From Semisulcospira habei (taxonomy: Eukaryota > Mollusca > Gastropoda > Semisulcospiridae): a stretch of DNA of 64,000 bases. Each line of letters starts with the position of its first letter. The first letter of the stretch is position 1. The notes under the pieces are model-generated. The model worked only from the letters and a program-made list of their open reading frames with translations, was not told the origin of the DNA and did no database searches. The position numbers were made by a program, and so were the translations under genes. The stretch is taken from assembly GCA_036245525.1 (NCBI GenBank), contig BTPG01000007.1:122108875-122172874 (forward strand), given 5' to 3'. Positions 10,857 to 21,818 of the stretch are shown here, in pieces.

Positions 10857-12023
10857 ATGGAATTTAAATCACCAACAAGCGTCGATACAAATGCATTTCA
10901 ATTTAATGTGAATGCCAAATATAATGTTGCACCTACTTATGAACAGAAAATAATTCAACTAAACCAGCTTGATATAGCTGTGTCAGACGCAAGCGTACAA
11001 GATTTATTTCAAGTGAAAGTACCCAACCCCTTTGACCATTACCTAAACCCACCAATAACAGACGATGTAACTGCAAGAAAGTGGTCTTCAAGTCCACTAC
11101 AGATGTTTCAAAACCAACTTAACTTTGCCATACTATGTTCAACTACAGGCTGTGGTGTTTCATTTACAGACCACTTAAATCACTCAAACAAACTCATTAG
11201 GTCTGTCTACCATTTTCACACTTATTACCAGCTGAGACGTATACTGCCAGAACTTCATACACCACTGCCCACTGAATCCAGTTTCAACAGGTATAACAAC
11301 CCCATGGATATGAAAGTGTTTGAACGCATATGTAATGAATTTAACATTAGTACAAAGTATGACTTTACACAAAAACTTGATGATCACAACGGCATGGGTA
11401 CATTGTATTATGCTATGAGTCACAGACAATACCCTCAAGATTACTACCCTGGTTACACTTCATTCTCATCAAAATCACAAGTCTGGTTAGGCTCAATAGA
11501 ACAGAAACAGTCTAATGCCTGGACCACATTTGTCTTAGACAAGAGTGACGGGTTTACTCAAGCGGGAATTGAGCGTGCAAATGAGTCTATCAGAACATAT
11601 GTCTGGTGTATCCTAGGAGCACAATCACTAACAAAATCAAACATTTTAAATGGGAGTGGCAAATTTGAAGCACAAAACCAATTTCTTGCTAATCTTGAAG
11701 ATTCAATTAATTCAGTGGTTGATCTCCCATCTAGCATACAACGCTACCAAGACGTTTTAAGATATGCCAGATCAAAAGTTGACTTTGTAGTTGGCATCGG
11801 GTTATACATGTTACCATCTGACCTTCAACTCCAAATGGGGACAATAACAAATTATAATAATGAAATCATTGTTGCTGGTGTTGGTCAAAAATTAGGACTT
11901 AATCAGACTGTGAACTTAGGAGCAACAACCACACATGTACAGTTGTTAAAACCATTACACATGGTTACTTCCCCTGCACCGGCAGTCACGCAAGCCACGG
12001 TAACCCCGTCCTCGTCCCCTTGA
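10857..12023 (+). CDS. Polinton protein of 388 residues, family unknown
   Basis: Long unbroken frame from ATG 10857 to TGA 12021-12023. The protein is hydrophilic, has no signal peptide, and is rich in Asn, Gln, Thr and aromatic residues. A Ser/Thr/Pro/Ala-rich tail starts near residue 365. Directly downstream, in another frame (about 12025-12102), a hydrophobic segment (ALVIGLTGLGILLLYLLH) ends in a stop, so the intact ancestor may have had a C-terminal membrane anchor now lost by a frameshift near the tail. Position among capsid-type genes suggests a virion protein. I do not recognise the family. The rest of the copy 1 structural genes are mostly broken, which makes this open frame notable. 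Confidence 0.6.
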   Translation: MEFKSPTSVDTNAFQFNVNAKYNVAPTYEQKIIQLNQLDIAVSDASVQDLFQVKVPNPFDHYLNPPITDDVTARKWSSSPLQMFQNQLNFAILCSTTGCGVSFTDHLNHSNKLIRSVYHFHTYYQLRRILPELHTPLPTESSFNRYNNPMDMKVFERICNEFNISTKYDFTQKLDDHNGMGTLYYAMSHRQYPQDYYPGYTSFSSKSQVWLGSIEQKQSNAWTTFVLDKSDGFTQAGIERANESIRTYVWCILGAQSLTKSNILNGSGKFEAQNQFLANLEDSINSVVDLPSSIQRYQDVLRYARSKVDFVVGIGLYMLPSDLQLQMGTITNYNNEIIVAGVGQKLGLNQTVNLGATTTHVQLLKPLHMVTSPAPAVTQATVTPSSSP

Positions 12024-12093
12024 CACACATGAGTCAGAGAGAACTGCATTGGTAATTGGTCTCACTGGATTAGGTATATTACTTCTTTATCTG

Positions 12094-13332
12094 TTACATT
12101 AAATACCCTGTGATTAACCCTCCTACTGTCACCAAACAGATCCATACATGTTCTGCCATAAACCTTACTACCTTTGCCGCTGTAGTGATAAGCCAACTGA
12201 CAACTGTACCTATTATACCAGGCAACGCATCCATTGCTTTCAGAACCAATTTCTTAAGCAAGTCTGATATGTGAGGCAATTGTTTTTTTACCCATGACTG
12301 TAAATCTTTTGGGTCAGTTGGAGCCGGGGTTGGTGGACCAGGTGGACTTGGTGTAAGAGAACCACCGTCACCACTGCCAGAGACAGCTAAAACAACAGTA
12401 CTGATAATAAATCCAAGAGCAGTAATTAAACTAGCAATTGTAATATCCTGTTCTCTAAAAAGTGTTTTCAATCTCTCAGTCAAAGTAGTGTCTTCGTGAA
12501 GTATTTTCTGAATAGTTTCCCTAATCCTGTTGACCTGCGTTTTCAGTTTTTCTCTTTCAATACTAATCGTTTCTAACCTTCCTGATCTTTCTATCTGCAA
12601 ATCATTTAATCTGTGTTGGATTCTTTCTTTCATTTCTGTGTCAAGATTCCCATTGTCTGCGGTAGCCAGTTTCTCTTTTTCACGTTCTATGTGTTTATCA
12701 AGCTCACCTCGTTTGGCTACATTGTTTACCATCTCACCTCTTATTGACTGCAGAGATTTATCCAAGCCCATAATTTCTCTGATTGACAAAGGTGGGTCAT
12801 CTATTGTTTTCATAGCATCATTTATTTGACCTTCAGTAAATGATGTTTCTTGTATTACTGTGTTTGCTATTTCTGGTAGGAATGTTACTGCTGCCATTTC
12901 AATTTGTTGTGCCGTTGGTAACTTTGTTTGCATGTCGTGAAGCGCACAAACAAGACGCAGCGTGACAGGAGATGCACCAATTCCAAGTTGACGCAAGGCA
13001 CCAACACCACCTTCATTTTTGAGTGTACTTAAAGCCCTAAACTTACCAGGGTCTTTTTTGTTAGTCAATAGTACTTTTCCTTTGTCAACAGTATTTCAGT
13101 ATAAATGACCCTTGCCATCAAGTTCAAACTGATTAGGATCTATGTTGTCTGGGCGGCCACCAACATGATCATAAAACGAGTTCACTTTGGTTTCTAAAAG
13201 TTCATGACGTAAACTGTAAGTATTTCTTGTACCAGTCATTCCAGTCATATCTGTCATATCTATTGTATTACCAAAATCATACATGTCATCCATTTCAATA
13301 TCTTCATGATTAAATCCTCCCGCTGCCATTGT
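12094..13332 (-). pseudogene. Polinton coiled-coil membrane protein (one in-frame stop)
   Basis: The ATG at 13332 (MAAGGFNHED) is the start also used by the copy 2 homologue at 61515. About 413 codons to a stop at 12094, with one TGA near 13096. Layout: acidic, Met- and Thr-rich N-terminus; a conserved central part with QETSFTEGQINDA; a long coiled coil (about residues 220-310, rich in Lys, Glu and Arg); one hydrophobic helix (IITALGF-like, near 12400); a Pro-rich linker PSPPGPPTPAP; and a second hydrophobic region at the C-terminus ending GLITGYLM. Function unknown. The two-anchor layout suggests a membrane-associated virion or assembly protein. It is divergent from the capsid gene across a 38-bp gap. 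Confidence 0.7.
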
Positions 13333-14137
13333 TTTTATTAATTTAATATTTTTTATTGTGCATAATAAAAATGACACAATCTTATGGATCAAAGTTAGAC
13401 CCATACAGAAAACTACATGAGCCTCTTGGTGTTAAGGGCATTAGACAATCAATCGCCGTCACAAACAATCCAAGTACCATAGACCAAAACTAAACACTTA
13501 CAGTCAAGTTTCCAAACTTAGGTCCCAGTGATGTTATTGTTCCTGGCACTGCACGCCTTCCATTTAATATTGAACTGTCATCAGACTCAGACGTAAACAG
13601 AACACTAGTTAACAATCTAGGCAGAGCAATTGTTAGAACTATTAAAGTAAAACTTGAAGGACAGGAAGTTTTTAGTCTTGATGATGCTGATGTGTTTTAC
13701 TTTACAAAGATTTGTGGCTCACAAGAGAAGAACGAGAAGATTGTATTTACCAAGGCATACAGTCTGATAATGTTGGTAAACTTCGAATCGATGCAAGAGA
13801 TAAAGTAACTACTGGGGTGGCCAAGGACATTATTATAGCTGAAACATATGGAACCAGGTTTTACATACCACTTGAGTTTGAAATCCTGACAGCACATTTG
13901 CCTTATTACCAATGAGCACTAAATGACCGTCTGAGTTTTGAACTAACTTTCAATGACTACTCCAAAATTATAAAATCATCTGATCTAAATGCAACATATA
14001 AGATTTCTAACATTTCCATGGAATATGAAATTGTTACACATACTGAACTAGCCAGACTCATACAAAATCAGTACCAGTCAAGACTTCCAATTTATTATGA
14101 CCGTGTGATTAGACACAGTTTAATGCATAAAGACCAG

Positions 14138-14274
14138 GGGTGGGTTGCATATGCTTGCTTAGCGCGCAAATTTCTTGCTTAGCGCTAAGTTCACAAGCTT
14201 AGCTGAAAATGTGCGTTGCATGAGCGTGCTTATCTGCTGGAGTGAGCTTAGTGGCGTGCTTAATTCTAAGGACG

Positions 14275-14305
<31 letters not shown>

Positions 14306-15082
14306 GTGCGTAGCGGCATGCTTAGCTGAGGAAGAGTTCTTAGCTGCCGTGTTAACGCGAGAACGGAAATGTGAATTCACTCTCTTAAACCTTGTGGCAG
14401 AAACAGCCTTCCATCTAGGATAGAGAAGGAGGAACACGAAATGTACGTGGGAACGCACGGACCCCCCACCCAGCCTCGTCTCACGGACATCTGGGAATTA
14501 TCGGTGAGGAGTCTGCATAACTGATTCAACTGACCCTGCACACCGATGGGTATAACCCAACACCAGCCGTTGTCAGAGAAACATAGATCCTCATACTATG
14601 GGAGCCTACTACACGGTAGTCCTTAACTAATGTACATCCACATTAGACTTGAGACATAGATCCTCATACTATGGGAGCCTACACGGTACTCCTTAACTAA
14701 TGTACGTCTACATTAGATTGACAAGCAGGGTTGCCTGCACGAAAAATTTGCCATTCTTTCTCTCTTGACTTCTTGTTTTCCATCGCTGCCATTTCACCGG
14801 CGTTTTGTCTACTTCGTTTCCGTTAGGTCAGAAGAAGCGAAAACCATGCGTTTTTATTGGCCGATTTCTACAATCTATGATGACGTAGGGGAGAACCCCA
14901 CCATAAGCTATAAATAACCTATCCCCGCTCGCTAAGAACTTGTTCGGAGCTACGCACATCGCTAAGTCGCTCCATGCAACAGAAAACACTCGCGCACTAA
15001 GCAAGAGCTTTACTAAGCAAGAAAGACCTTAAGTCTGCGAGTTTAACACACTATATTTAAGCACACTACATGCAACCCACTC
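14138..15082. mobile_element. MITE inserted in the capsid gene
   Basis: Ends are inverted: GTGGGTTGCAT at 14140-14150 and ATGCAACCCAC at 15070-15080. The flanks rejoin to the copy 2 capsid sequence (…GCATAAAGAC | AAGAGCGA…), with a possible CA target duplication. Inside both ends, GCTTAG/CTAAGC motifs recur many times (at least six on the left, four on the right). A C30-type run is at 14277-14306. It has no transposase; the short hairpin-rich ends suggest a hAT- or Harbinger-type non-autonomous element, but the family is not certain. Confidence 0.75.
14582..14722 (+). repeat. Tandem duplication inside the MITE
   Basis: Two copies of about 70 bp starting ACATAGATCCTCATACTATG; the second lacks a few bases. 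Its start resembles the CATAGATCCTCATGAG arm of the snapback palindromes at 35427 and 40080. Confidence 0.7.
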
Positions 15083-15623
15083 AAGAGCGACCCAATGTGG
15101 AACATAAACTTGAACACACCTGCCAGATCACTGAAAGGTATTCTCATGTTGTTTGTTGAACCAGCGGCTCCATACAAAAGAGATTCAGAAAAATTCTACA
15201 ATCCTAAGATTACACATTTGTCTTGTACAATCGAAGGTCATCCTAATCAAGAGTATGCATCAGGAATGTTACCTTATCAACACTATGACGAGATCACAAA
15301 GTATTTTGCGGGTGGAAGGATTAGAGATAAACCTGCAAACATTGCGTGCAAAGATTTACATCTGTATGACGTAAGGATTGGTCAATACCTTACAAATAAG
15401 TATGCTCTTTGGTTAGACCTTCGTAGTACAGATGATGATTATCTTCATGGGTCAGGTCGAACTGTTGCAAACGGCAGTGACAGGATTACAATTCAGATAC
15501 AAAAAAAGGTTGAAACCGCTGCAGCCATAAATATATATTTGTATTTGATATATGATGCACAACTGAACATACAAGACTGCAGACTAAGTGGACACATATA
15601 TTAAAATTATATTGTGTATTAAA

Positions 15624-16229
15624 ATGAACTTGGTGACCCTCGACCCACACTGTGGTTTGTTTTGTGGTGCCACAGGGTGTGGTATAACTGAATTTGTACT
15701 TAACCTCTTACAAACAAGATACATACATCATTTCGAAAACATTGTAATATTCTGTCCTACTATCAAACATAATAAAGCTTATCATAACCATTTATTCATT
15801 TGGACTGACAGCAACATTTACTTAGTCGACCCTGAGAAAAAACTGAATGACTACCTGTAGTATTTTTACAAACAATTTGAAGGACAGCCAACCCTGTTTA
15901 TTGTTGATGACTGTTCTGCAGAGAAAGACATTGTCAAAAAAAGAAACACTCTAGCAGAACTTGCTTTTACTGGCAGACACGTAAATGTAAGTGTATGGAT
16001 TCTCACTCAAAAATATAATGCTGTACTGAAAGATTTTCGAGAACAGTTAAAGTTTATCTGTTTGTTTTACTGTAAGGATCGTGACAGCTTTGAAGACTGT
16101 CTCAGAGAGAATGATGTCATCCCAAATAAGCATGAACGGAATGATGTAAAAAATAAACTGAAATCAACGAAGCATCTAAAGCTTATTTTAAAGACAGATC
16201 AACCCACAGGGTATGGGTTAGTAAATTAA
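15624..16229 (+). pseudogene. Polinton packaging ATPase (A32/FtsK-HerA type), inactivated
   Basis: 202-codon frame from ATG 15624 to TAA 16227-16229. The P-loop region near residue 15 reads GATGCGITEF: the Lys expected in the Walker A motif is Ile here, while copy 2 has GATGCGKTEF. An in-frame TAG lies at 15858-15860. A Walker B-like FIVDDCSAE follows near 15897, and an ILTQ sensor-like motif near 16000. Such ATPases power DNA packaging into Polinton, adenovirus-like and NCLDV capsids. The gene follows the capsid gene by 20 bp and starts in the context GTATTAAAATG. Confidence 0.88.
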
Positions 16230-16256
16230 TTTATACATTTGTTTGTCCAATAAAAA

Positions 16257-16652
16257 ATGACAGATGGACAAACCCAAGTGTTTGATGTTACAGAATGCTT
16301 CAAAGATGTTAAGTGTTTTTATGACTTAAAATCACTTGTGTTTGAAACCAGCTTTAAACTCTCAACACTGACAATAAGGATATACATGTCATATAACGTT
16401 ACTTTGGAATATTCAGATGGATCACCTCGTTATGATTATGAGACTGTTGATCTTAAGGCAAATGCTTTTAAAGTTTATAATGCTAACAGTGACCACTTGC
16501 GTTGGTTTGAGGCACTGTGTAAAAACATATTTGATCAACAAAGAAAACTACATTGTTATATTGAAAGTGTTACATTCAATAAAGTGATATTACACCTGCA
16601 GGACAAGACTTCAAGGCATACACCAGGGAAGTGGTTGACTTGTTTATCATAA
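16257..16652 (+). CDS. Polinton small protein, 131 residues, unknown
   Basis: Open frame from ATG 16257 (context CCAATAAAAAATG) to TAA. A weak but colinear homologue lies in copy 2 at 59540-59870, with the shared pieces FKDVKC and VTFNKV-/VTVNKM-type near the C-terminus. The last ~20 residues of copy 1 may be out of frame relative to copy 2. No motif is recognised; it always sits between ATPase and polymerase. Confidence 0.5.
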   Translation: MTDGQTQVFDVTECFKDVKCFYDLKSLVFETSFKLSTLTIRIYMSYNVTLEYSDGSPRYDYETVDLKANAFKVYNANSDHLRWFEALCKNIFDQQRKLHCYIESVTFNKVILHLQDKTSRHTPGKWLTCLS

Positions 16653-16731
16653 CTATAGTTAATACAGTATTACATAAGGTGCGACAGTGTTATTTTTTTT
16701 CCCCAGTTATTATTTTGTCGGACAAATAAAA

Positions 16732-19700
16732 ATGACGGACAATGCTCAAAGCTCATCAGGCTCGTCAAGTCAGTCAGGTTCAAGAAACGTGTTTCACACA
16801 ACAGACTTGCCTATATCCAATACTAACAATGTCTATGAATCAATAGAAAACTCTTTTTCTGTCATACAAAATAATCTTCTTACAGGTAGTGTAAAGATTC
16901 AGAATGTTGCTAAAATAGAATTTATTAGAGTAGACAGTGAAGTGATTGTATCGTACATATCAACAAGACAACACACAGTTAACACAAGAAGAGAATTGGA
17001 GAACGTGTTTAGAGACAGACTATTACCTGACTTCCTCCATGCAATTGACAGTGCAAAAATGAAGGGGTCTGGTTGGCACGAAGGACATGTACATGAACTA
17101 CAATTAAAGCAGTCAAGGTATCATCCTATATTAGGTAAATCATGGATACCACTGCCAACAGAGGTTGTAAACAAAAAGGCTGTTGTTAATATACAGAACA
17201 ATGACCACTATTGTTTCATGTGGAGTGTGCTTGCTAAACTACACTTTATAAAATCAACACTGAACGTGTATCTAACTACACCAAATTTGTAAATGAACTC
17301 AACTTCAGTGGCATTGATTTCCCTGTTAAAATAGAAGACATAGACTTGTTTGAAAAACTAAATCCTGGTATATCTGTAAATGTGTTTGTGTGGGATAATG
17401 AGTCTGTTGAAAAGTTACAACCCATTAGAGTATCACCACTTGCTCCAACCTATGGACAGCCAGAAGATAAACATGTAGACATGTTATTAATTGGTGATGA
17501 CAATAACTTCCACTACACAATTATCAGGAGTATGTCACGTCTAATTCATAATCATGTATCAAAATATGGTAGGAAACAGGAAGTGTGTAAAAGATGTTTA
17601 CAAAGATTCTCCTCTATCGCAGTAGTGCACAAACATGTCCTGCATTGTAGGTCAGCTGATGACATTCAAACTGTACTTAAGTACCCTGATCCTGGTAGCC
17701 AAGTGTATTTTAAGAACTATGGGAATCAGCAAAAGCTGCCGTTTGTAGTGTATGCTGATTTTGAATCACTGGTAGTACCATATGAGGGTCCTGTTCCTGA
17801 ATGATTACCAAAGACTATAAAGTTGAGTGACCAAGTGGTGTATTCTTTTGGATATATTATTGTTAGGTCAGATGGTTTGCATTCAGAACCTGTTATCTAC
17901 AGAGGTGAAAATGCAGCAGCTGAGTTTTTAACAGAAATGAGACATCTGTATAGTAAGGTAGTACAATATCTCACAACATGTCAGATGCCTTTGGTGATGT
18001 CAGAAGAAAACAAACTGAAATTTGATACAGTTGTGACGTGTTGGATTTGTGAACAACCTTTAGGAGGTGACAAAGTTCATGACCATGATCACATAACTGG
18101 ATGCTACTAAGGTGCTGCACATAAAAAATGTAACCTGTTATTAAAAACAGATCCTAAGACATATAAGTTACCAATCTTTTTTCACAATCTAAAGGGATAT
18201 GATTCACACATTATCATGCAGGCTGTAGACGAGTCTTACAAAAACATAAATTGTATTGCCCAGACAACTGAGAAATACTTGACATTTAGGTTAGACAAAT
18301 TGGCATTTTATGACTCTATGCAACATTTGCCCTCAGCACTTGCTAGTTTGGCAGAAGGACTGACTGAGTATCCAATAACAAGTAAATAATTTGAGCCAGA
18401 CATAATTAAGAAAGGTGTGTATCCCTATGAGTACATTGATCACTGGGTTGTGTTTGAGGAAAGGAGACTACCACCAAAAGAGAAATTTTATTCCACACTT
18501 AATGGTAAAGGTATTTCTGACTCTGACTATCAACACACACTTGATGCGTGGGGTAAACTAGGGTGTCAGACAATTGGTGACTATCACGACCAGTACTTGA
18601 AAGCTGACATTTGCTTACTAGCTGATGTATTTGAAAGTTACCGTGAGAAGGGTTTGTTGCACTACAGTCTTGACCCTGTGTGTTACATAACTAGTCCTGG
18701 CATGACATGGGATGCATTTCTGAAATCCAGTAAGATATTTATAGATCTGTTGTCTGATCGTACGATGGGTGAAATGGTGGAACGCGGATTGAGGGGTGGC
18801 ATTAGTATTGCAGCGAACAATTGTGCCAGAGCTAATAATAAATATCTGGATGACCCGGACTTTGACCTTGAAGGGTCAAGGTCATTCATTATGTACGTAG
18901 ACGCTAACAATTTGTATGGCTGGGCGATGTGTGAGTTATTGCCCTTTAAAAATTTTGTCTGTATGATTTGTCACAGTATGATGTAACAGGGTTAACAAAC
19001 AATATTATGAATCTTGACCGGAATGATGCGAAGGGTTGGATCTTTGAAGTAGACCTAGAGTACCCACACCATCTACATGATTATCACAATGATTATCCAT
19101 TGGCTGTTGAGAAAATGAGTATGACAGGGAAAAAAGAAGACACTAAACTTGTACCAAATATGAATGACAAATTCAATTACGTTTGCCACTATCGCTTGTT
19201 GCAGTTTTACGTCAGACTTGGGTTAGTACTAAAGAAACTTCACAGAGGTATTCAATTTGAACAGAGTGCTTTCATGAAAGATTACATAATGAAAAACACA
19301 ACCCTTCGTGCGAGGGATGGTAACACTGCATTTGACAAAGACTTCTTTATGCTTATGAACAATTCCTGTTTTGGGAAGACTATGGAAAATCCTCATCACC
19401 GCAAGATGTGAGACTTGTCACAACTGAATTGGGTGCAATTAAACTTACAGGTAAGCCACAATACACAGGGTATAAAGAGTTTCATTCATCATTGTATGGA
19501 GTGTCACTCAAAAAAAAGATTGTTAAGCTGGACAAGCCAGTATTCATTGGTATGGCAATTCTTGAGTTGTCAAAACTGTTGATGCTTGAGTTTTATTATG
19601 ATTACTTCAAACCAAAATATCCTGAGTGTCGTCTGCTATACACTGACACTGACTCTATGATCATTAATGTGCCTACAGAAGACTTTTATGAAGACATGAA

Positions 19701-20203
19701 AACAGAGTTACACATGTACGACACGTCTGACTATCCAAAAGATCATCCACTGTTAGCACACAAAACAAGAAAGTGCCTGGAAAGTTTGAAGACGAACTGA
19801 ATGGTGTGCCAATAGTTGAGTACGTTGGACTGACATAAAAAATGTATTCTATACTGCATCAAAAAGGAAGTCAGTCGAAAGCCAAAGGAATAAAAAAACA
19901 GCAATAAAAAATAAAGACATACGTCATGAACATTACAAGCAAGTATTAGATGGGGCATTAATGCCTGATTATCCGAACAAGTCACTGAGATCAAATAAAC
20001 ATAATCTTGAAATGATCCAAACACACAAGAAGTCACTTGCAGTTGGGGACACAAAACGTGTGTTTCACACTAAGGAAAAAGCTTATGCGCCTGGACACTA
20101 CAGGCTCAAGTTATCTGAAGAAATAGCCGATGAACTGGTTGATGAATTAATTGATGAGTTAGTTACTGAAATGAGTAACGGTGTCTGGGGTAATAATCTG
20201 TAA
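16732..20203 (+). pseudogene. Polinton protein-primed DNA polymerase B, multiply broken
   Basis: Starts at ATG 16732 (context CAAATAAAAATG); similarity continues to the stop at 20201-20203, about 1,150 codons. Ser-rich N-terminus; a C2H2-type finger near 17585-17650 (CKRCLQRF ... HCRS); an exonuclease-like YADFES near 17752; an HNH/endonuclease VII-like DHDHITG with paired Cys near 18030-18100; polymerase motif A DANNLYGW near 18900; motif B-like NNSCFGKTME near 19360; motif C YTDTDSM at 19638-19658. Breaks: frameshift near 17255, TGA near 17803, TAA near 18108, TAA near 18388, frameshifts near 18965, 19400 and 19790, and further breaks near 19840-19960. In the family it replicates the element using a protein primer. 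This copy cannot be functional. Confidence 0.92.
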
Positions 20204-20351
20204 TTCTTCTCTGACATATGCCCTCTGTGGGGCAGGGTCATACAGATAATATATTGTTGCGTCAGGACCGGGAATTATTCTTTTTTATATTATGTACAGA
20301 CGTAGACCAGATGGGGTCTGTTGCTCTGCACTTCACGTCATTTTCTGATTC

Positions 20352-21123
20352 TCAAGGTTGATATAAATATCTTACCTGTTTAGTAAATAAACTTGTGTCG
20401 GGTGCTGGGGTTGGTCCTGTTTTTGGTTCTGTAATTCTTTTCAATTTAATAGCATCTGCGGGTTTTACATGTCCTTCATTATTCATTGCTTTTATCACAG
20501 ATGGTAATTTTTGTACCCACTCTGTGTTACGTGTGTTATGCATGAGTTCCTTAGAATACTGGTAGCTGAAAAGTCTCTCTGATAACAGTTTAATAGAATT
20601 TTCTACAATTGCCTGTGATCTGTGCACGCCTGGAATGTCGCGTCTAACCAGTACGCCATGCTTCGCAAATAACTGATTAACTGTGCCCTTGAATTCAGAC
20701 CCATCATCAACCTGTACGAGTCTGGGATATTTCAGAGGGCCTCAACTATATATTTTTGTTAATGCAGTAGCAACTGTACTGGCTGTTTTGTCAGATATGG
20801 GTTTAGCGTCCTTATACCTTGAAGCAATGTCAACAACAGTTAATGTGTATTTGTAATGCTTTTTTCTTATTGTGTCATGGGGTAGGAACAGAAGGTCCAT
20901 TTGATGTGTGTCATTTAGTGTTGTGTTTTCAAAATGAGGTCTAGATATCTTTCTTGGAGCAGGGATGTATATTTGCCATATTGCCTGTCTCTGTAACCAT
21001 TGTTTTATTTGATTGAGTGATACATCTCCACCCACAGCGGCATGTAATTTTTGAATAGCTGTTTGTCCTTTCCAATATCCAATTGGAGTAATATATTTTT
21101 GATAGTTTATTTTCAACATTCAT
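20352..21123 (-). pseudogene. Polinton retroviral-type integrase, broken
   Basis: Likely start ATG 21123-21121, with a short frameshift near 21090; a second frame starting at 21119 then runs on. A TGA near 20742 splits the core. Catalytic DDE residues are visible: Asp in QMDLLFLP (about 20896), Asp in VDDGSEF (about 20705) and Glu in VENSIKL (20601-20603), giving a D-35-E spacing between the last two. The N-terminal part has a helical GYWKGQTAIQKLH segment with paralogous sequence in copy 2. It lacks a clear chromodomain. It is convergent with PolB, 148 bp apart. The family inserts Polintons with 6-bp duplications, matching TTTGTC here. Confidence 0.9.
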
Positions 21124-21189
21124 TTCTTTTAGCAATATAAAGTCTAGTAAAAAATACAAATGTCATTTCCACTAGAACAAAGATTATCT

Positions 21190-21540
21190 CCCCGTTTCTT
21201 TGTTCTGTACTTGGTTTGTAATAGTCACTTAGTTTCGGTTTTGGGATAGACATGTCATTACCCGTGATGAGAAAATACTCACGAATTGGTCGTCTGTATT
21301 AGAAAACGTATGTTGTGCATGACCTTCAAGCCTGAGTTTTTCATTAATGAAATCAAGTTTCTCAATTCTATTCTTTTCATAATCCTGCTGTGCTTGAACA
21401 AGTTTTTCTGATGCCTCATTGTGACGTTTCATTTCTTCTGCTGATTCCTCTCTACCCATTTTTGAAAAGAGATAGTTTGATCCACTGAAAGCAAGTGCAT
21501 TGACCATGGCGCCACCAATCATAATAGCTATCGTCGCCAT
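21190..21540 (-). pseudogene. Polinton small membrane/coiled-coil protein (p103), frameshifted tail
   Basis: ATG 21540. The N-terminal ~25 residues are hydrophobic (ATIAIMIGGAMVNALAF); a charged helical region follows (EEMKRHNEASEKLVQ). Comparison with copy 2 shows that the last ~25 residues of the 103-codon frame are read in a shifted frame; the conserved tail continues to about 21190. Unknown function. Confidence 0.6.
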
Positions 21541-21551
21541 ACTTATTTTAT

Positions 21552-21782
21552 TTACATAGAAACATTTTCTGGAATAATTCCCTGCTTGACAAGAAAGTCT
21601 TTCTTCGCAATTGATGCTGTAACAACTGCAATTAGCTTTGCGCTGTCTTCAAAGTCCAGTCTACTGAGGTCTGCCGATTTCATTTTGAGAAGACTTTTTC
21701 CCAGCATAGAATAAGCTACTGCTAGTCTGCTGATTATGGCAGAGTGATAGATAAGGTTCATCAAGTTCTTTGTGTCACTCAT
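21552..21782 (-). CDS. Polinton small helical protein (p76)
   Basis: Intact 76-codon frame, ATG 21782, stop at 21552. The copy 2 homologue at 54612-54851 is closely similar and ends in almost the same place. It is amphipathic-helical with a mildly hydrophobic central part (AIISRLAVAYSMLGKSLL). Start context TTAGAAAATG. Conservation of a small frame in two diverged copies supports it as a real gene. Function unknown. Confidence 0.65.
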   Translation of the reverse strand: MSDTKNLMNLIYHSAIISRLAVAYSMLGKSLLKMKSADLSRLDFEDSAKLIAVVTASIAKKDFLVKQGIIPENVSM

Positions 21783-21818
21783 TTTCTAATACAAGAAAAA
21801 TTAAAATAATAAATTTAT

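Larger units (their letters stand above)
13371..15604 (+). pseudogene. Polinton major capsid protein, broken and MITE-interrupted
   Basis: ATG 13371 is preceded by CATAATAAAA. The capsid frame is recognisable from 13371 to 14136 and again from 15083 to the stop at 15602-15604; a 945-bp MITE lies between. Further breaks: TAA near 13489, a frameshift near 13705, TGA near 13913. Without the MITE the gene is about 1.29 kb, near 430 codons, the same as the copy 2 homologue. Conserved parts include PFNIELSSDSDVN, RFYIPLEFEIL and KYALWLDLRSTDD. By position, length and conservation it is the double-jelly-roll capsid protein of the element. That fold is known for Polinton capsids; it is not proved by the sequence alone. 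Confidence 0.7.

Noticed and set aside
12530..12829. 99-residue plus-strand frame
   Set aside because: Antisense to the coiled-coil Polinton protein, whose homologue in copy 2 is conserved on the other strand.
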